A stretch of DNA of 64,000 nt from Atopsyche davidsoni (lineage: Eukaryota; Arthropoda; Insecta; Trichoptera; Hydrobiosidae): NCBI GenBank assembly GCA_022113835.1, contig JAILWY010000004.1, positions 2,979,501 to 3,043,500 of the forward strand. Reading direction: 5' to 3'. Numbering within the stretch: position 1 is the stretch's first letter; the number at the start of each line of letters is the position of its first letter. A program made the position numbers and the translations under genes. Below the pieces are notes generated by a model, which saw nothing but the letters and a program-made list of their open reading frames with translations, ran no database searches and was not told the DNA's origin. Of the stretch, positions 39,301-50,893 are shown piece after piece.

Positions 39301-41120
39301 ATTGTATTCCAGATTATCTATTAATAGAAATGAAAATAAATCTAGTGTCACTGGGAAGAAACAGAAAAGAGCAAAAGCGAATACTAGGCGTAGACAATCC
39401 GTGCGCCATGAGATCGATCTACATAATATCATGAAATTATGTACATATAATCGCTCATCATGCATAATTACTACAACTATGCTCGATGATATAAAAATCA
39501 CATTTTAGAGCTTATGTTGAATAAAACAATTAGTTAATGTAATTGAAAACGTAAATACATCATACGAGATTTTAAAATATGCATTGCGCTATCTTCAAAC
39601 GTGCTCAGATGCGAAAGTGTACACATATTCAGATAATCGTGTTCTCATATCTTAACTGTGTCATGTATGACAACGACATATGGACAGTCTATTTCTCCCC
39701 GATGCGAGGTCTCGAGTTTATAGTATGCGGATGTATTTCAATTAAATAGGCAAAATACGGTACATATTCCAAGTCAAAAAAAAAAAGTTAAATTGCACCA
39801 ATATTAATCCTATTTTAATATTTCAACCCAGCTGTACGACATGACAGCTCACATTTTTTTTACTTCGTCAAAAAAACTAAATTTGCAGTGAATACAATGC
39901 ACAAACCTCATTCTATGTTGAAATACACATTAACCTACAGCAAATGCACAGATCCATGACTCTTTTATGTAATTTAAAGGTATTCTTTTATCTCTAAACA
40001 ATAACAAACCAAAAAATAAAGCTGTAACGAAAGGGGAGCGCATCATACAAGGTGCAAATTTATACTGACAGCCATACTGCTGATGAGTCCGAATTTATGG
40101 GAGCATTTCTCTCTGATTGGAGAATTCCGCCTCCCTGCGGCTGGAAACACCAATCATAGGATAGCGAAGTGACCATAGAGTCAAGAACATTTCCTACATA
40201 GACATTTACTTGTAATATTATTTATAATAATATAAAAATAACCTATCAATTACAGCATTTTGAATGATGTTATTTTATATTTGATTTTTCAGTGAATTTT
40301 CTATAATTTTGATACTTTGGAAAATTCAAAAATTTCAAAATAAAACCTTTCACTTTTACTATGATTTGGATTGCTAAAGCACTGATCTGATTAAAATGTT
40401 CAGATTTTGCACATGAAAAATCGAAGGTATATTCCAAAAAAATCATTAAGTATTACTAAATGTTTAGATTTATATTTACACATTTAGGGTGATTTGTATT
40501 ATTATTCAAATAAATCACAAACTTATACTTATAATTAAAATTATTTTTAAGGTTTCTCAACAAACGCTTATACACTAATACGTCCATTGCAAGTAAAAAA
40601 AAATTAAGTCTACAAAAATAAATTGTTCCCATGTTTTTATTTCATTGAAATTATTTTTGTAAAAATATGATTAATAAATTAAAACATAAAATTTTAGACA
40701 TACGTAAACATTTAAAGGTTAATTACGCTTTTTTAACTACACATTAGGATGTGCATATGATAATTTTATAAAGAAAATTTACCTTTCGTGTAAAATTATT
40801 TTTGAAATCTAAAAATTCAATTTTAAAACTCTATTAAAAAACTACTTTACATATTAAAAAATTAAATGGATTTTAAAGTTGCGAAAATAGGTTGTGACGG
40901 TTTCCTTTGATATGAACAATAATTTATATGGTTCTGTATTGTAGTTCTAGTTTCCATGATTTTAACATTATTAAGACATGTGGATGTGCACATTATGCAT
41001 TTCACACCTATCATAGACAATCTTGAATGCTAAAACTCAGAAATACGACCTTGCAGAATGCATACACATGCGATCCAGTCTCTGCCAGAGATAAATATAT
41101 TTGTCAAATAAACGTCAACA
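33355..41120. other. 7.8-kb AT-rich region between BTAF1 and NOL12
   Basis: No gene recognised. May include a 5' UTR intron of BTAF1, because AG acceptor-like ATTTCTTACAG lies 57 bp upstream of its ATG. Two moderately GC-rich patches stand out: 34060-34170 (open, splice-like) and 40020-40200 (island). Otherwise AT-rich with short A and T runs. Confidence 0.5.
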
Positions 41121-42029
41121 ATGGGTAAAAATCGTCCAAAATCTAATGTGGATAATGAGCGTCCAAAGAAAATTAAAAAGAGGAAAACAAAAATTAATCT
41201 GGTCTTTGACGAGGCTAAAAGAAAGTACGTAAAAAAATACTTTATTCATACTCGTTATATTAAAGCACATTTTGACCATAATATAACCTCAATTTGTAGG
41301 GATTTTCTTTCAGGATTTCATAAACGAAAACTTCAAAGAAAAAAACAAGCGCAGGATGAATTCGAAGAAAAATTAAAAGAAGAAAGAAAACGGATAAAAC
41401 TAGAAGTAATGTATAATTTTGTTATATCTTAAAATTATTGTATAATGTTGGTGCTATAAATAATGACACAGATTAAGACTAATAGTTTAATGATTCATTA
41501 AATGACGATATTGTTCTTACAGTCCAAAGATGCATATAAAAAATTAGTTGTATCGAGAAGACCTATTCCTGAACTTGAGGACCTGCTTACCAATGAATAT
41601 GAAAATGAAGATGTGACTGTGAAAGTCGTCGAGTTGTCAACAAATGATTTCGCTGAAAAGAATAATTGGATAGGTCAAAATAAACCGCAATATGAAGAAG
41701 AAGATGACTCCAAATCAGAAGCAGAGAGTTCTGAAGATGAAATACCTGGAATGGAGTTAAAAAGAAAACCAAAAAAAGTTGAAGTTGAAGAAATGCAACA
41801 AGAAGAACCGACGAAATCATTCAAATCTAAAAAAGATATTAATAAAATGATAAAGAAAGCTGCTACGAAAAAGGTTCAGAAGAGTAAAACGTTCCAGACT
41901 AAAAATAAAATGGAACAATTAAAGAATAAGAAAAAATCTATGCAAATGAAAAGCCAGAGGAAAAAATTTGCAAGTAAGAAGGGAAAACAAAGACACAGAG
42001 GATCTAAAGGCAAACAGGCAGCCCACTGA
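41121..42029 (+). CDS. NOL12: NOL12-family nucleolar rRNA-processing protein (3 exons)
   Basis: Family members (human NOL12, Drosophila viriato) are nucleolar RNA-binding proteins needed for pre-rRNA processing. Exons 41121-41224, 41300-41405 and 41523-42029 join in frame to 717 nt, 238 aa (human protein about 213 aa). The diagnostic block crosses the first splice site: NLVFDEAKRK followed by DFLSGFHKRKLQRKK, then a charged helix rich in E, K and R. The middle is acidic (EEEDDSKSEAESSEDE). The C-terminus is very basic (repeated KK, KSKK and a terminal RHRGSKGK), as expected for nucleolar targeting. The start is the first ATG after a stop-rich region and gives MGKNRPKS. An AATAAA lies at 42044-42049, just after the stop, and only about 240 bp separate this stop from that of the convergent NTH1 gene. 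Family assignment is from the conserved block. Confidence is high for the gene and slightly lower for the symbol. Confidence 0.92.
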
Positions 42030-42268
42030 CCCTTTGCTATCAAAATAAAACGAAAGACTTAGCTAAAATATCTATATTTGAAGTCATTATTCATAATTAG
42101 TAAACTTATAAATTCATAGGTGAAAACTCATGAATATCAAAAGATCTTACTTAAACATTAAAAATACAAAACATAAAAAATACTACATGCATTTTAATAA
42201 ACATATATTATGACACCAATTCGTTATCGTTTGTTAAAATTATTCACTGTGATAAGTGTAATTGCAAA

Positions 42269-45200
42269 TTACTTTGACTTTTTCTTAGGTTTTTTAATTT
42301 CTTTCCTCCCATAAGGACATAAGAGTGCATTGAGACAAGTGGAACACTGAGGTCTCACAGGCTGGCAGACAGTCTGGCCGAAGCCGACTAAAAGATGGTT
42401 TACTTCCGACCACAGTTCATACGGGAGCCACGACTGCAAAAGTACCCTTGTCTCTTCTGGTGTCTTAGTAGGTTTAGGAAGCCATTCTATCCTGTTAGAT
42501 ATTCTATGTACATGAGTATCCACACCTGTAAATACCAATTACTAATAAAATACATATTTCAGTTTGACCAAAGACAATTTGAATCAATATAGTATGTGAC
42601 AAGAATAAAATTATAATAATAAAAGTAAATTTTATAATAATGAGAGATCATTGGCCTTAGATGGATCATCAAACTCGAACACGAAGAGATGATAGAGATT
42701 TGTTGGCATTAACATGTATGGAAGTTTCTAGAAGATTTGTGTAGACGTATAGTTCAAAAGAATATATCTTACCTATTCCGGTAACTTGGTTCCATGCAAC
42801 ATTCATACAAATATGGGCCATTTTAGGTCCCACACCAACCAATTTGCATAATTTTTCAACAGTATCAGGTATATCACTTTTGTAATCATCCTTAAGTATC
42901 TGTGAGGTCTTCTTTATATATTTTACTTTGGTCTAAAAATGAAACGATGAGATTTAGATGGTCTTTTTATCATTGCTTCATATGCCTAAAACATGTTTAT
43001 TGCTTTTACAAATCAAATTGTCAATAGGATAAAGAGATATTCTCTACTTTCTCTATACTGATAAGAATTCTGATTCTATAGAGATCGGCAACTGAGAATT
43101 TTTTTTACCGATTGGACAATAGTATCGTATACTTAATATCATAGAGCAAGAGTCCCCAACCTTTTCTTTTTTTTTTCACATTCTAGAATGCCGGTCGGGC
43201 GGCGGGCACCATTTATTTTTTCAATTTATATTTATAGTTGGACATAAATATTTAATTCCTAATTAATTATTATAAAAAAATAATATAATTATAAAATATA
43301 AAAATTATTGTTTATATTTTTATGTAAAATAAATAATAAGTAGTAAATAATAGCATAAAAATTCTGATAATTGGGTCGAATTGGGGCAAATATGCAACGA
43401 ATAATTATTTTTAATAGCAACTAAAATGTACATCAATAGCTAAAAATTGCAAACAGGTTAGAATACGAAAAACATCAGTTAGGGTTAGATTTTAATGCAC
43501 CAACAAAATTTAATTTAAATTTTAATGTTTTTATTGGCTGATTTTTAAAAAAAATTACTTATCAGAATTGCCCAAATTCGACCATTCGATTATAAATATT
43601 AAAGTCAATGTGATCGTTGGTATTGCATATAATTGACCATAACTTCGTAATTAGGAGAGTATGATGGTATTCCTGTTCGTAAGCAATCATCAATATGTTC
43701 ATCTGTAAGTCGAGATACTGTACTTTGATTTTATATTTATTGTTAAAAACAATGATTCGCACAAGTATGTAGAATCAAAAAACGATTTAATTTTGTATGC
43801 TACTCTTTTCAAGAATGGAAATATGTTTATGTCAACTATATTCCAGAAGTCTTCATCTGATACATTGGATTTAAGAATTATTATTTTGAAAATTATAACG
43901 ATATAAATATTTTCGCTAATATTTTGCTGTTTAATTATCGTCCTATCGCAAAAATATCAGGTAGACTTTTACATAGCTTTCACCTCACTATTATCAATGC
44001 AAAAATATCAGAGACACTTTCACATAGCTTTCACCTCACCAGTCCTATCGAAAAAATAGACCTTCACATGGCTTTCTCCTTACTTGTACTACTGCAAAAA
44101 TATTAGAAACACTTTCACATAGCTTTCACTTCACTTGTACTACCGCAAAAATATCAGATAAACTTAATATTTTGCTTATATTTCTCTGTTTAATTATTAT
44201 ATTAATATTTTTCATAACATTTTATTGTAAACTTAAATATTTTTATTATGGTGGTCGCACAGCGGCGGGCACAAGTAAAACGGTCGGCGGGCGCCATTGT
44301 GCCAGCAGGCATAGGGTTGGGGACCACTGCCATAGAGCGTTACCAAAGCATTTGCATAAGCTAATGGTTACTGTTGAATGTAAAGCTATAGGTAATTTAA
44401 TAATCACCACATATAGTATACCTTCCAAAATCCAACTGGATAGATAAGTTTCCCCAGAGTCTCGTCAGAAGTATCAAGGATATTTTGCACAGTGAGTCCG
44501 TGTTCTTTTAATCTCTGCATGGCCGCATGAGTTACCTGATCTTTTGTTTGACTCGATAACATCAATGCAATCAAACACTGATAGCGTATCACCTAAAATG
44601 AAAAGAAAAATTAGTATAATCGATAAGAGTTGAATATTTTACACATATATGCAGTAATTGAGACTTAATGATATGGCAAAAGTATTGTTTGTTTTGCTGG
44701 AAAACTATTTTAAATATATTTATTTCATATTAAACTACAACATTGTTTTCTTTCTTTCATCTTTTGTTATAAGTAATGACAAATATTTGTATTCGATTTC
44801 AAATATTTTAAAACTGGGTAAAATAATTTACAATTTTGAAGGATTTCATGAAAGATAAATTCAAATACCGCAAATAATTTATATTTATATCAACAGTCAA
44901 GGGTCTAAATATTTGAAATAGGTAACGAAGAGTTGCACTACCAGTTATTAATTATTTTCATACATAATCAATTTTATGGCTAATATAATATTAACTGTAG
45001 TTATGAAGGAGCTAGAAATACCGAGTGCTAACTACTAACTAGATAATAAGTAACTAACTTCAGGAGGTGCAGTTTCATCCGAGCACTTATCACAACCCAT
45101 TTCATCCACAGGGGCTCCACCGCCAGCTCTCATAGCACGAATATTTGAAAGAACTTCTTCAAAATTTTCTGGTCGCCAGTCCAACGTGTTTTGTATTTTT

Positions 45201-45769
45201 ATATCCTTTATCTGAAAGTTGGAATTTATATAAAGAAAAATAAGATATAAAAGAAAGTAAATGTAATCTGCTAGTGTCCTCACTTCGACTTTTATTTTAG
45301 AATCAGCTACATCATCTTCCTCATATTCCAATTTGATATGGGGCCTTTTTAAACTAGGAAGCTTCTTTTCGGGAAATGTTTTCTCCGGTGAAAAATATTC
45401 AACTTTAACTTTTACATTCGAATCTAAATTACTTTCTTGTTTTGAAGAAATAACTTCTTTCTTTGGAGACATAACTTCCTTTTTTACCCTGCAACTTCTA
45501 GTAGTTGGTAATATTTTTGATACTTTGGACGATGAAGCTTCCGATTTTAGCTCAGTGTTATTTCTCTGACACAGTCGTTTAGTTTTAGCAGAACCATTCA
45601 ATTTGGTTACTGCTAGTTGTGGTTTTACATTGGTTTCGAACATGGATTTCATAACATCTAAGCATTGATTAACAACAGTTTTATTAATGTGATTATCTGA
45701 AATAGAAGCGCTTGCTTGTTTCACTTCTTCCTTTTTTATAGTTTTACGATTTACACGTTTAGACGACAT
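42269..45769 (-). CDS. NTH1: Endonuclease III-like DNA glycosylase/AP lyase NTH1 (5 exons)
   Basis: Removes oxidised pyrimidines from DNA and nicks the abasic site in base excision repair. Exons (low-high): 45284-45769, 45059-45211, 44422-44592, 42773-42932, 42269-42525. The total is 1227 nt, 408 aa. The catalytic domain (about 175-393) carries the SSQTKD block, the helix-hairpin-helix GVGPKMAH with catalytic Lys307, Asp326 in [12 protein letters not shown], and the 4Fe-4S cysteines 377, 384, 387 and 393 (C-x6-C-x2-C-x5-C), so all key residues are present. The first 162 residues are a lineage-specific basic tail with six SUMO-consensus motifs. An in-frame upstream ATG at 45847 would add 26 residues (434 aa) with a hydrophobic, Arg-containing stretch that could be a mitochondrial presequence. 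I chose the inner ATG because an acceptor-like site sits between the two, but both may be used. The third intron holds a hAT element. Confidence 0.96.
43148..44330. mobile_element. Non-autonomous hAT element in an NTH1 intron
   Basis: 1183 bp with a perfect 8-bp target duplication CATAGAGC (43140-43147 and 44331-44338). Ends are AAGAGTCCCCAACC and GGTTGGGGACCACTGC, inverse of each other. The ends also share a GCGGCGGGC/GGCGGGCGCC subterminal pair. No transposase remains. The interior holds a 51-bp tandem array. Lies in the intron between NTH1 exons 42773-42932 and 44422-44592. Confidence 0.85.
43949..44164. repeat. 51-bp tandem repeat inside the hAT element
   Basis: Four units (51, 51, 44 and 51 bp) plus a partial fifth, each starting CAAAAATATCAG and containing CTTTCACATAGCTTTCAC. 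The third unit has lost seven bases. Subunits have diverged by several substitutions. Confidence 0.8.
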
Positions 45770-46306
45770 TGTAACTGCATTTATTCTAAAAGAGTACAAT
45801 CGAATAATGTTTTGAGGACACAATAGAAAACAATATTTCATTAGCAAAACAGAAACACTCTAATAATAGATTGTGTTGTTTTAGTTTTATTTTTAAAATA
45901 AATATGAAATATTAAAGATTTCTTGAGTGTTTCTACAAGAAATGTATTTTGCAAAAATATGTAAAATGTAGAAATACAGCGCTTTTTGTTTCTATCAATT
46001 TCCTACTTTTGACATTAGACACGACTTTGCTTTTAGCGCCAAATATTGATCATGGTAACACTAGTCAGTGAGCAGAACTTATTTTGCCAAAACTCTAAGA
46101 AACTCAAAATCAATTACTGATTTAAATTTTAAATGTTGAATAAGAAAAATCTTGCCTTTATTTTTATTGAATCGAATAATTTTAATTTAATATGATCAAT
46201 TTATGTTTTCTACAAAAATCGCTCAAAATAGTTGTCGATCAAAATAATAGCAACACTGAATGTACCAATATGTCATAAAAACAATAATATTTCACTAAAT
46301 TCAGCA
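45770..46306. promoter_or_regulatory. Divergent promoter region between NTH1 and MYSM1
   Basis: The start codons of NTH1 (minus, 45769) and MYSM1 (plus, 46307) are head-to-head 537 bp apart with no other gene between them. The segment is AT-rich with no clear TATA box at a sensible distance. It contains the alternative NTH1 start at 45847 and an acceptor-like site just upstream of the inner ATG. Shared control of the two nuclear DNA/chromatin genes is an inference from the arrangement. Confidence 0.5.
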
Positions 46307-49300
46307 ATGGCCGCGGAGGACGACGAAATTGATATTTTGGGCGATTTTACTTTTGATAGTTGTCTATCTAAAAATGAAAGGACCATGTAAGTATTTAATA
46401 TTGTATATATTTACTTTTATTTCTTGTGGTAGCTTTGTGTTATTATTGCACAGATCAAATTTGTTTGTTATTTTTTTGCTAATACGTCAACACTTATTGG
46501 TTAGCATAAATTTATTTGAATTATTCACTTGCTCACTTTTTTACGGTTTATTTGAATTTTTATTGCCGTTAATAAATACTTTGCTGCTTTTTGACTATCC
46601 TTTTTATAGAAAATTCTCACAATGGCTACAATAACTGGTTTTAGGTTATTATGACATTGTAAACAAACAAAAGTTACGCATCTTGAATCATACGATATGT
46701 GTAGAAAAAAACTTGGTCGAACATTTCCATAGTCGTTATTAAATATCGTTAATTCTTTAAAGTAACAATAAATTGTAGATTGTTTTTTTTTTTTTTTTTG
46801 TTATAACATAATGTTTTAATGTTTTAGCTCCTCGTACTCTGATCTACTGCAATGTGACTATACAGTTCACCCACAGTGGCTGCTGGACACGGCCACTACA
46901 GCCTGTTGGTACGATAACCCTCAACAAGATGAGCAACCGCTGTAAGTAGCTTGACAGTGCAATTTATTTACACTCATAGCATAATTTAAACTTGAGAACT
47001 TTCAATTGCTGTAAAGTTGCCTTCATATAACAGATTCATATAAAATGGAGCTGTGTATCTGAACTGCAGCATTAGTACAAAGTGTACTGTACCTAATATT
47101 CCTTGATGAGAAGCTTTTCAGCATCAATTCACAAATGACACTGCCAAGAGTGTTCACTGTTGTCTGTTCTATTAATAGTTCGTTAGTTGTTTAATTTTAT
47201 TTGCATATTTTCAGAAAACCCGAAGTAACCATCAATAATTCAAATAATTTTAGTGATGATGACACCCAACCCTCCACGAGCAAGCACACTACGGTGGAAT
47301 GGTCTTCCAATGAACGGGAGCTCTTGCAAAAAGGAATGGTGAGTCATTACTTTGAATACATATATAAATATGTACTTTTTGAAACTCTACATTCAATAAA
47401 ATAATTAAACTGTATATTTTATTACAGGAAGTATACGGTCGGGACCCAATCAAGCTTTCAGTATTTCTAGGTTCAAAGAGCTCCTCAGAGATACAGTTGT
47501 TTATAGAAACGGAATACGGTATCCATCTGGAAGTTCCATCCATCAATTTATCTGATCAGGTCTCTGAAGGTTTGAAAGTGAGATCTACGAGCCTAGACTA
47601 TGGTGAGATATTGACAGACAATGAAATACCAGCGTCCATCGAAGAAGTCATTTGTATGGTCAGCACAGCAGAACCTACCGTGCCGGAAGTCAAAAGTCAG
47701 AATAACAGTAAAACTGTCACTCAGAAAAACCCCAGAAGTATTTTAAAGAAAAATTTTTCCCCAAATAAACGAAACATTAATAGAAGTCTACTGAAAAATT
47801 CTCACTCGGAGATAAAATCGGAACTATTTTCCAATTCAACTCCTTCTGTCAAAGATGACTTTCGGAAAGATTATCTGCAATCAAATAACACAGACAGATA
47901 CAAGTCTCATAATAGTCCCGATCTGCCAGGCAAAGTTTCCATTAGGAAAATGGTTAAAACGCAAATACCATTCACCGATGGTGAAGTGTTGGAAATATAC
48001 CAAAACAAGACTGAAAATTATAAGAATAAAAAGTATCCAGTATCTCCCGGGGGAGAAAAGAATAGGCGGAGACAGAAATCAAATGATTTTGGTGTGTATG
48101 AAAAATCTGAAAAGTATGATAAGAAATCCAAGTTTAATATTAGTTTAACGCTAAATAAAACAGATTCGTTAAGTCGCCTCGTCAACAAGAGAAGAAGAAA
48201 AAGCATAAACTCCATTAAGAGGAAGGGTAGCAAGCAGAAACTGGAAGCTGAAAAGGCGCAGTCTCCCCAAGAACAGACTACCGTAATGCAAATCGTCACC
48301 GGCTCTGGACAAGCCTTGCCGCTCAGTGCCGGGGAACAAGTTGTAAGTACTGTTGTGTTCTCATTCAACTTACTTTGCGCACAGAAGCTTCTTCTCCTCA
48401 AATCATAAAATAGAGAATATTTCATCATGTCATATCAGTGTATCGAATCAAATTTAAATCTAGCCATATTTAGAAACAATAATCTTGTGGTGATAAGAGT
48501 ATATTTTTTGTTTTAAAGCTACTATAGTTCTAAAGGATCTTTCGAGTGCTTCACATGTTATGACTACTGAGGGCACCATCTTGAAATTTGGCCCAGCAGA
48601 ATTACTGGCTTGATATTTTAAGCAGATAAATTATGCTTAAATTTCTATTTCAGATTAAAATTGAAAAAAGTGCTGATTCTGATGCCGATAGTGATATTGA
48701 AATAGATGTAGACAGCGAGAATGACAATCCCTTCAAATCAGAAATTGTGATTCCCAAGAGAGAAGTAAACGAACCACCGCAGGAAATCTTTAAAGATAGT
48801 GTCTCTTCCCCTGAGGATGAAAATTTTAGTTTTGCCGATAAAATTAAAGAAGACACGGATGCCAAGGAAGAGGGTGATGACATCAAGCAGGAGGAAGATG
48901 AAATAAAAACTCTAGATATTCCGGACAATCTCAAAGAAGTTATGATGAGCATGGAAACTCCTGTTGAAGAACTACTAATCGATGTAATAAAAATAAGTGA
49001 TCTGGAGAAGTTTTTGTATCCAGATTTCTTTGAAGGTATTATTTTATAAATATTTTATCTTGTCTTATAAATTTCTTCAGAAGAAATTTGTTTTTTTTAT
49101 ATTTTTTATTCAATTTTAGGTCGTCCTGCTAAGACGCCTGACCGCTATAAGCTGATTCGTTCGCATCTCATCAGCAGCTGGCAGCAGTGCCGACCGTTCT
49201 ATCTTACCAAGACGGGTGCCCGGCACGGCCTGCGCAACTGCGGAGATGTTAACTGCATTGGCCGGATTCACACGCTCATGGAGCAGATTGGTGCTATCAA

Positions 49301-50893
49301 TTTTAACTGTGGTATGTTTCTTCACATTTTATATTTGTATATTCATCAAATCAATGTTTGCTCAAATTTGTGACCTTGATGACTTTAGGCAGGATTAGAC
49401 AAAAACAATTTTTTTTATGAACAATTATATGTATTTCAGAACAAACATCGTACATACGACCTTTAAGTTTACTCATCACAAGAGCTGCTTCTGCAGCACC
49501 AAACGTTCTACCATCACAACCATCATTCCCTAAAATGAAGCAAGTCGATGACAACTTCAAAACTGATATTTCTAGGCAGCGAAAAAAGAAACTGATTGTT
49601 GTGGGTATTACTTGATGCAGTTTCGGTTTATTCATATTGACTGCCCGGCTTAATATTTTGTTGCTTTTGTTCAGGACGGAGATGGAGGGTACACAATAAC
49701 CCACAGTGAATTCGGTGAATTTTACGAGGCCATATCAGAGCCACGCCAGCAACGTGCCGTCAAAAAAAAACCTATCAGCCTCATGTACTGTAAAAGCTTC
49801 ACGGAAGATTATCCTGTAAGATCCAAATATCTTCTATCTTCTGCTTGCTGCATTTTAAAATTGAATCTCTGATATTTACGTAGTCAAGTAAATTATTGTT
49901 TTAGGCCCCATATAATGTTACCATTGCCTTATCTGCTCTGATACTCATGGACTTTCACTCACATACGTGTCGGGCTGAGGTGATGGGGCTGCTGGGGGGA
50001 CACTATGTGCCTGACAAGAAACTCATGTCTATAGAACAATACGTGCCTTGTGACAGTTTGGAAAACAGTGGGACCCACTGCGACATGTGCCCTGGTAAGT
50101 TCAATAATCTAGCTGTGGCGGTATAAGTTCAAGACCCCTAAAGCCTGACTTGCCTTGCTAGGGTTTGATTACATAGGAAGTAATTTAACACAATATGTTT
50201 AGTTTCTCAGAGTGCAGCATCAGAAGAACTAGCTCATGAGGGTATGGAGACGATAGGCTGGCACCACAGTCATCCTTTATTTCCACCACAACCATCTGCT
50301 CAAGATCTTAGATCCCAAGCAGACCTGCAAGCTGCTTTCTACCCACGTCCTTTTCTTGCTCTAATCCTCTCTCCGCACTGGCCTCCGGGGCGCTCTGCTT
50401 CTCAGTACAAGTAAATAAATTGATTTATTCTCATTAGTGTCTTTGGCGATGTTATTTGTAAATTAATATTGGATTTTCTCAATTTTAGGTGTCTTATTGT
50501 GAAAAAGGATGCATCTAGTGAACAAGAAATGGCTTTCCGATTTAAAACTCACCTCCGCTGCGACATTGCTTCAGAGGACGATGTCAAGTTACTCTTGCGG
50601 AATGTGGAGAAGATTTGGAATAAAACTCAAACACTCACAGGGAATTTCCTCGTCGACATGAAGAATGACATTTGCACCAACGCTCGGATCTCGTACTTAG
50701 ATAAGGCATGTTACACTATCTATGTTTATTAATTTTAACAAGAATTTTAAACAATGAATTTGAAAGAGGTTGATTATTTTTTTTATTTCAGTGGGTATCC
50801 AGTGTTCAACATCACCTGATGTCATGTGAAAACAAAATCAGTCAATTGTGCTTCAAGGCAATCATCGAAGGTATTCGCAGTATAGTTAGATGA
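46307..50893 (+). CDS. MYSM1: MYSM1-like histone H2A deubiquitinase, SANT-SWIRM-JAMM (12 exons)
   Basis: A nuclear zinc metalloprotease that in vertebrates removes ubiquitin from histone H2A. Exons: 46307-46386, 46828-46941, 47215-47338, 47428-48342, 48654-49035, 49120-49311, 49440-49600, 49675-49815, 49905-50094, 50203-50410, 50489-50705, 50792-50893. They join to 2826 nt, 941 aa (human 828 aa). A SANT domain lies at about 91-140 ([18 protein letters not shown] onward). A long charged linker follows. The SWIRM domain is at about 530-605 ([17 protein letters not shown], then [16 protein letters not shown]). The MPN/JAMM domain has Glu728 ([10 protein letters not shown]), His788, His790, Ser798 and Asp801 (WHHSHP...SAQD), so the zinc site looks intact. 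The intron after 50705 begins GC rather than GT: only this join keeps frame into WVSSVQHHL. The linker has several SUMO-type motifs (IKSE, IKIE, FKSE, IKQE). The first exon, [14 protein letters not shown], resembles vertebrate MYSM1. Confidence 0.93.

Noticed and set aside
40078..40160. CTGATGAGTCC followed at a distance by GGAAAC, hammerhead-like
   Set aside because: No closing GGAC before GAAA, no cleavage triplet with stem I; parts do not fold together.
48018..48428. 136-codon antisense frame over MYSM1 exon 4
   Set aside because: Shadow of a well-supported coding exon.
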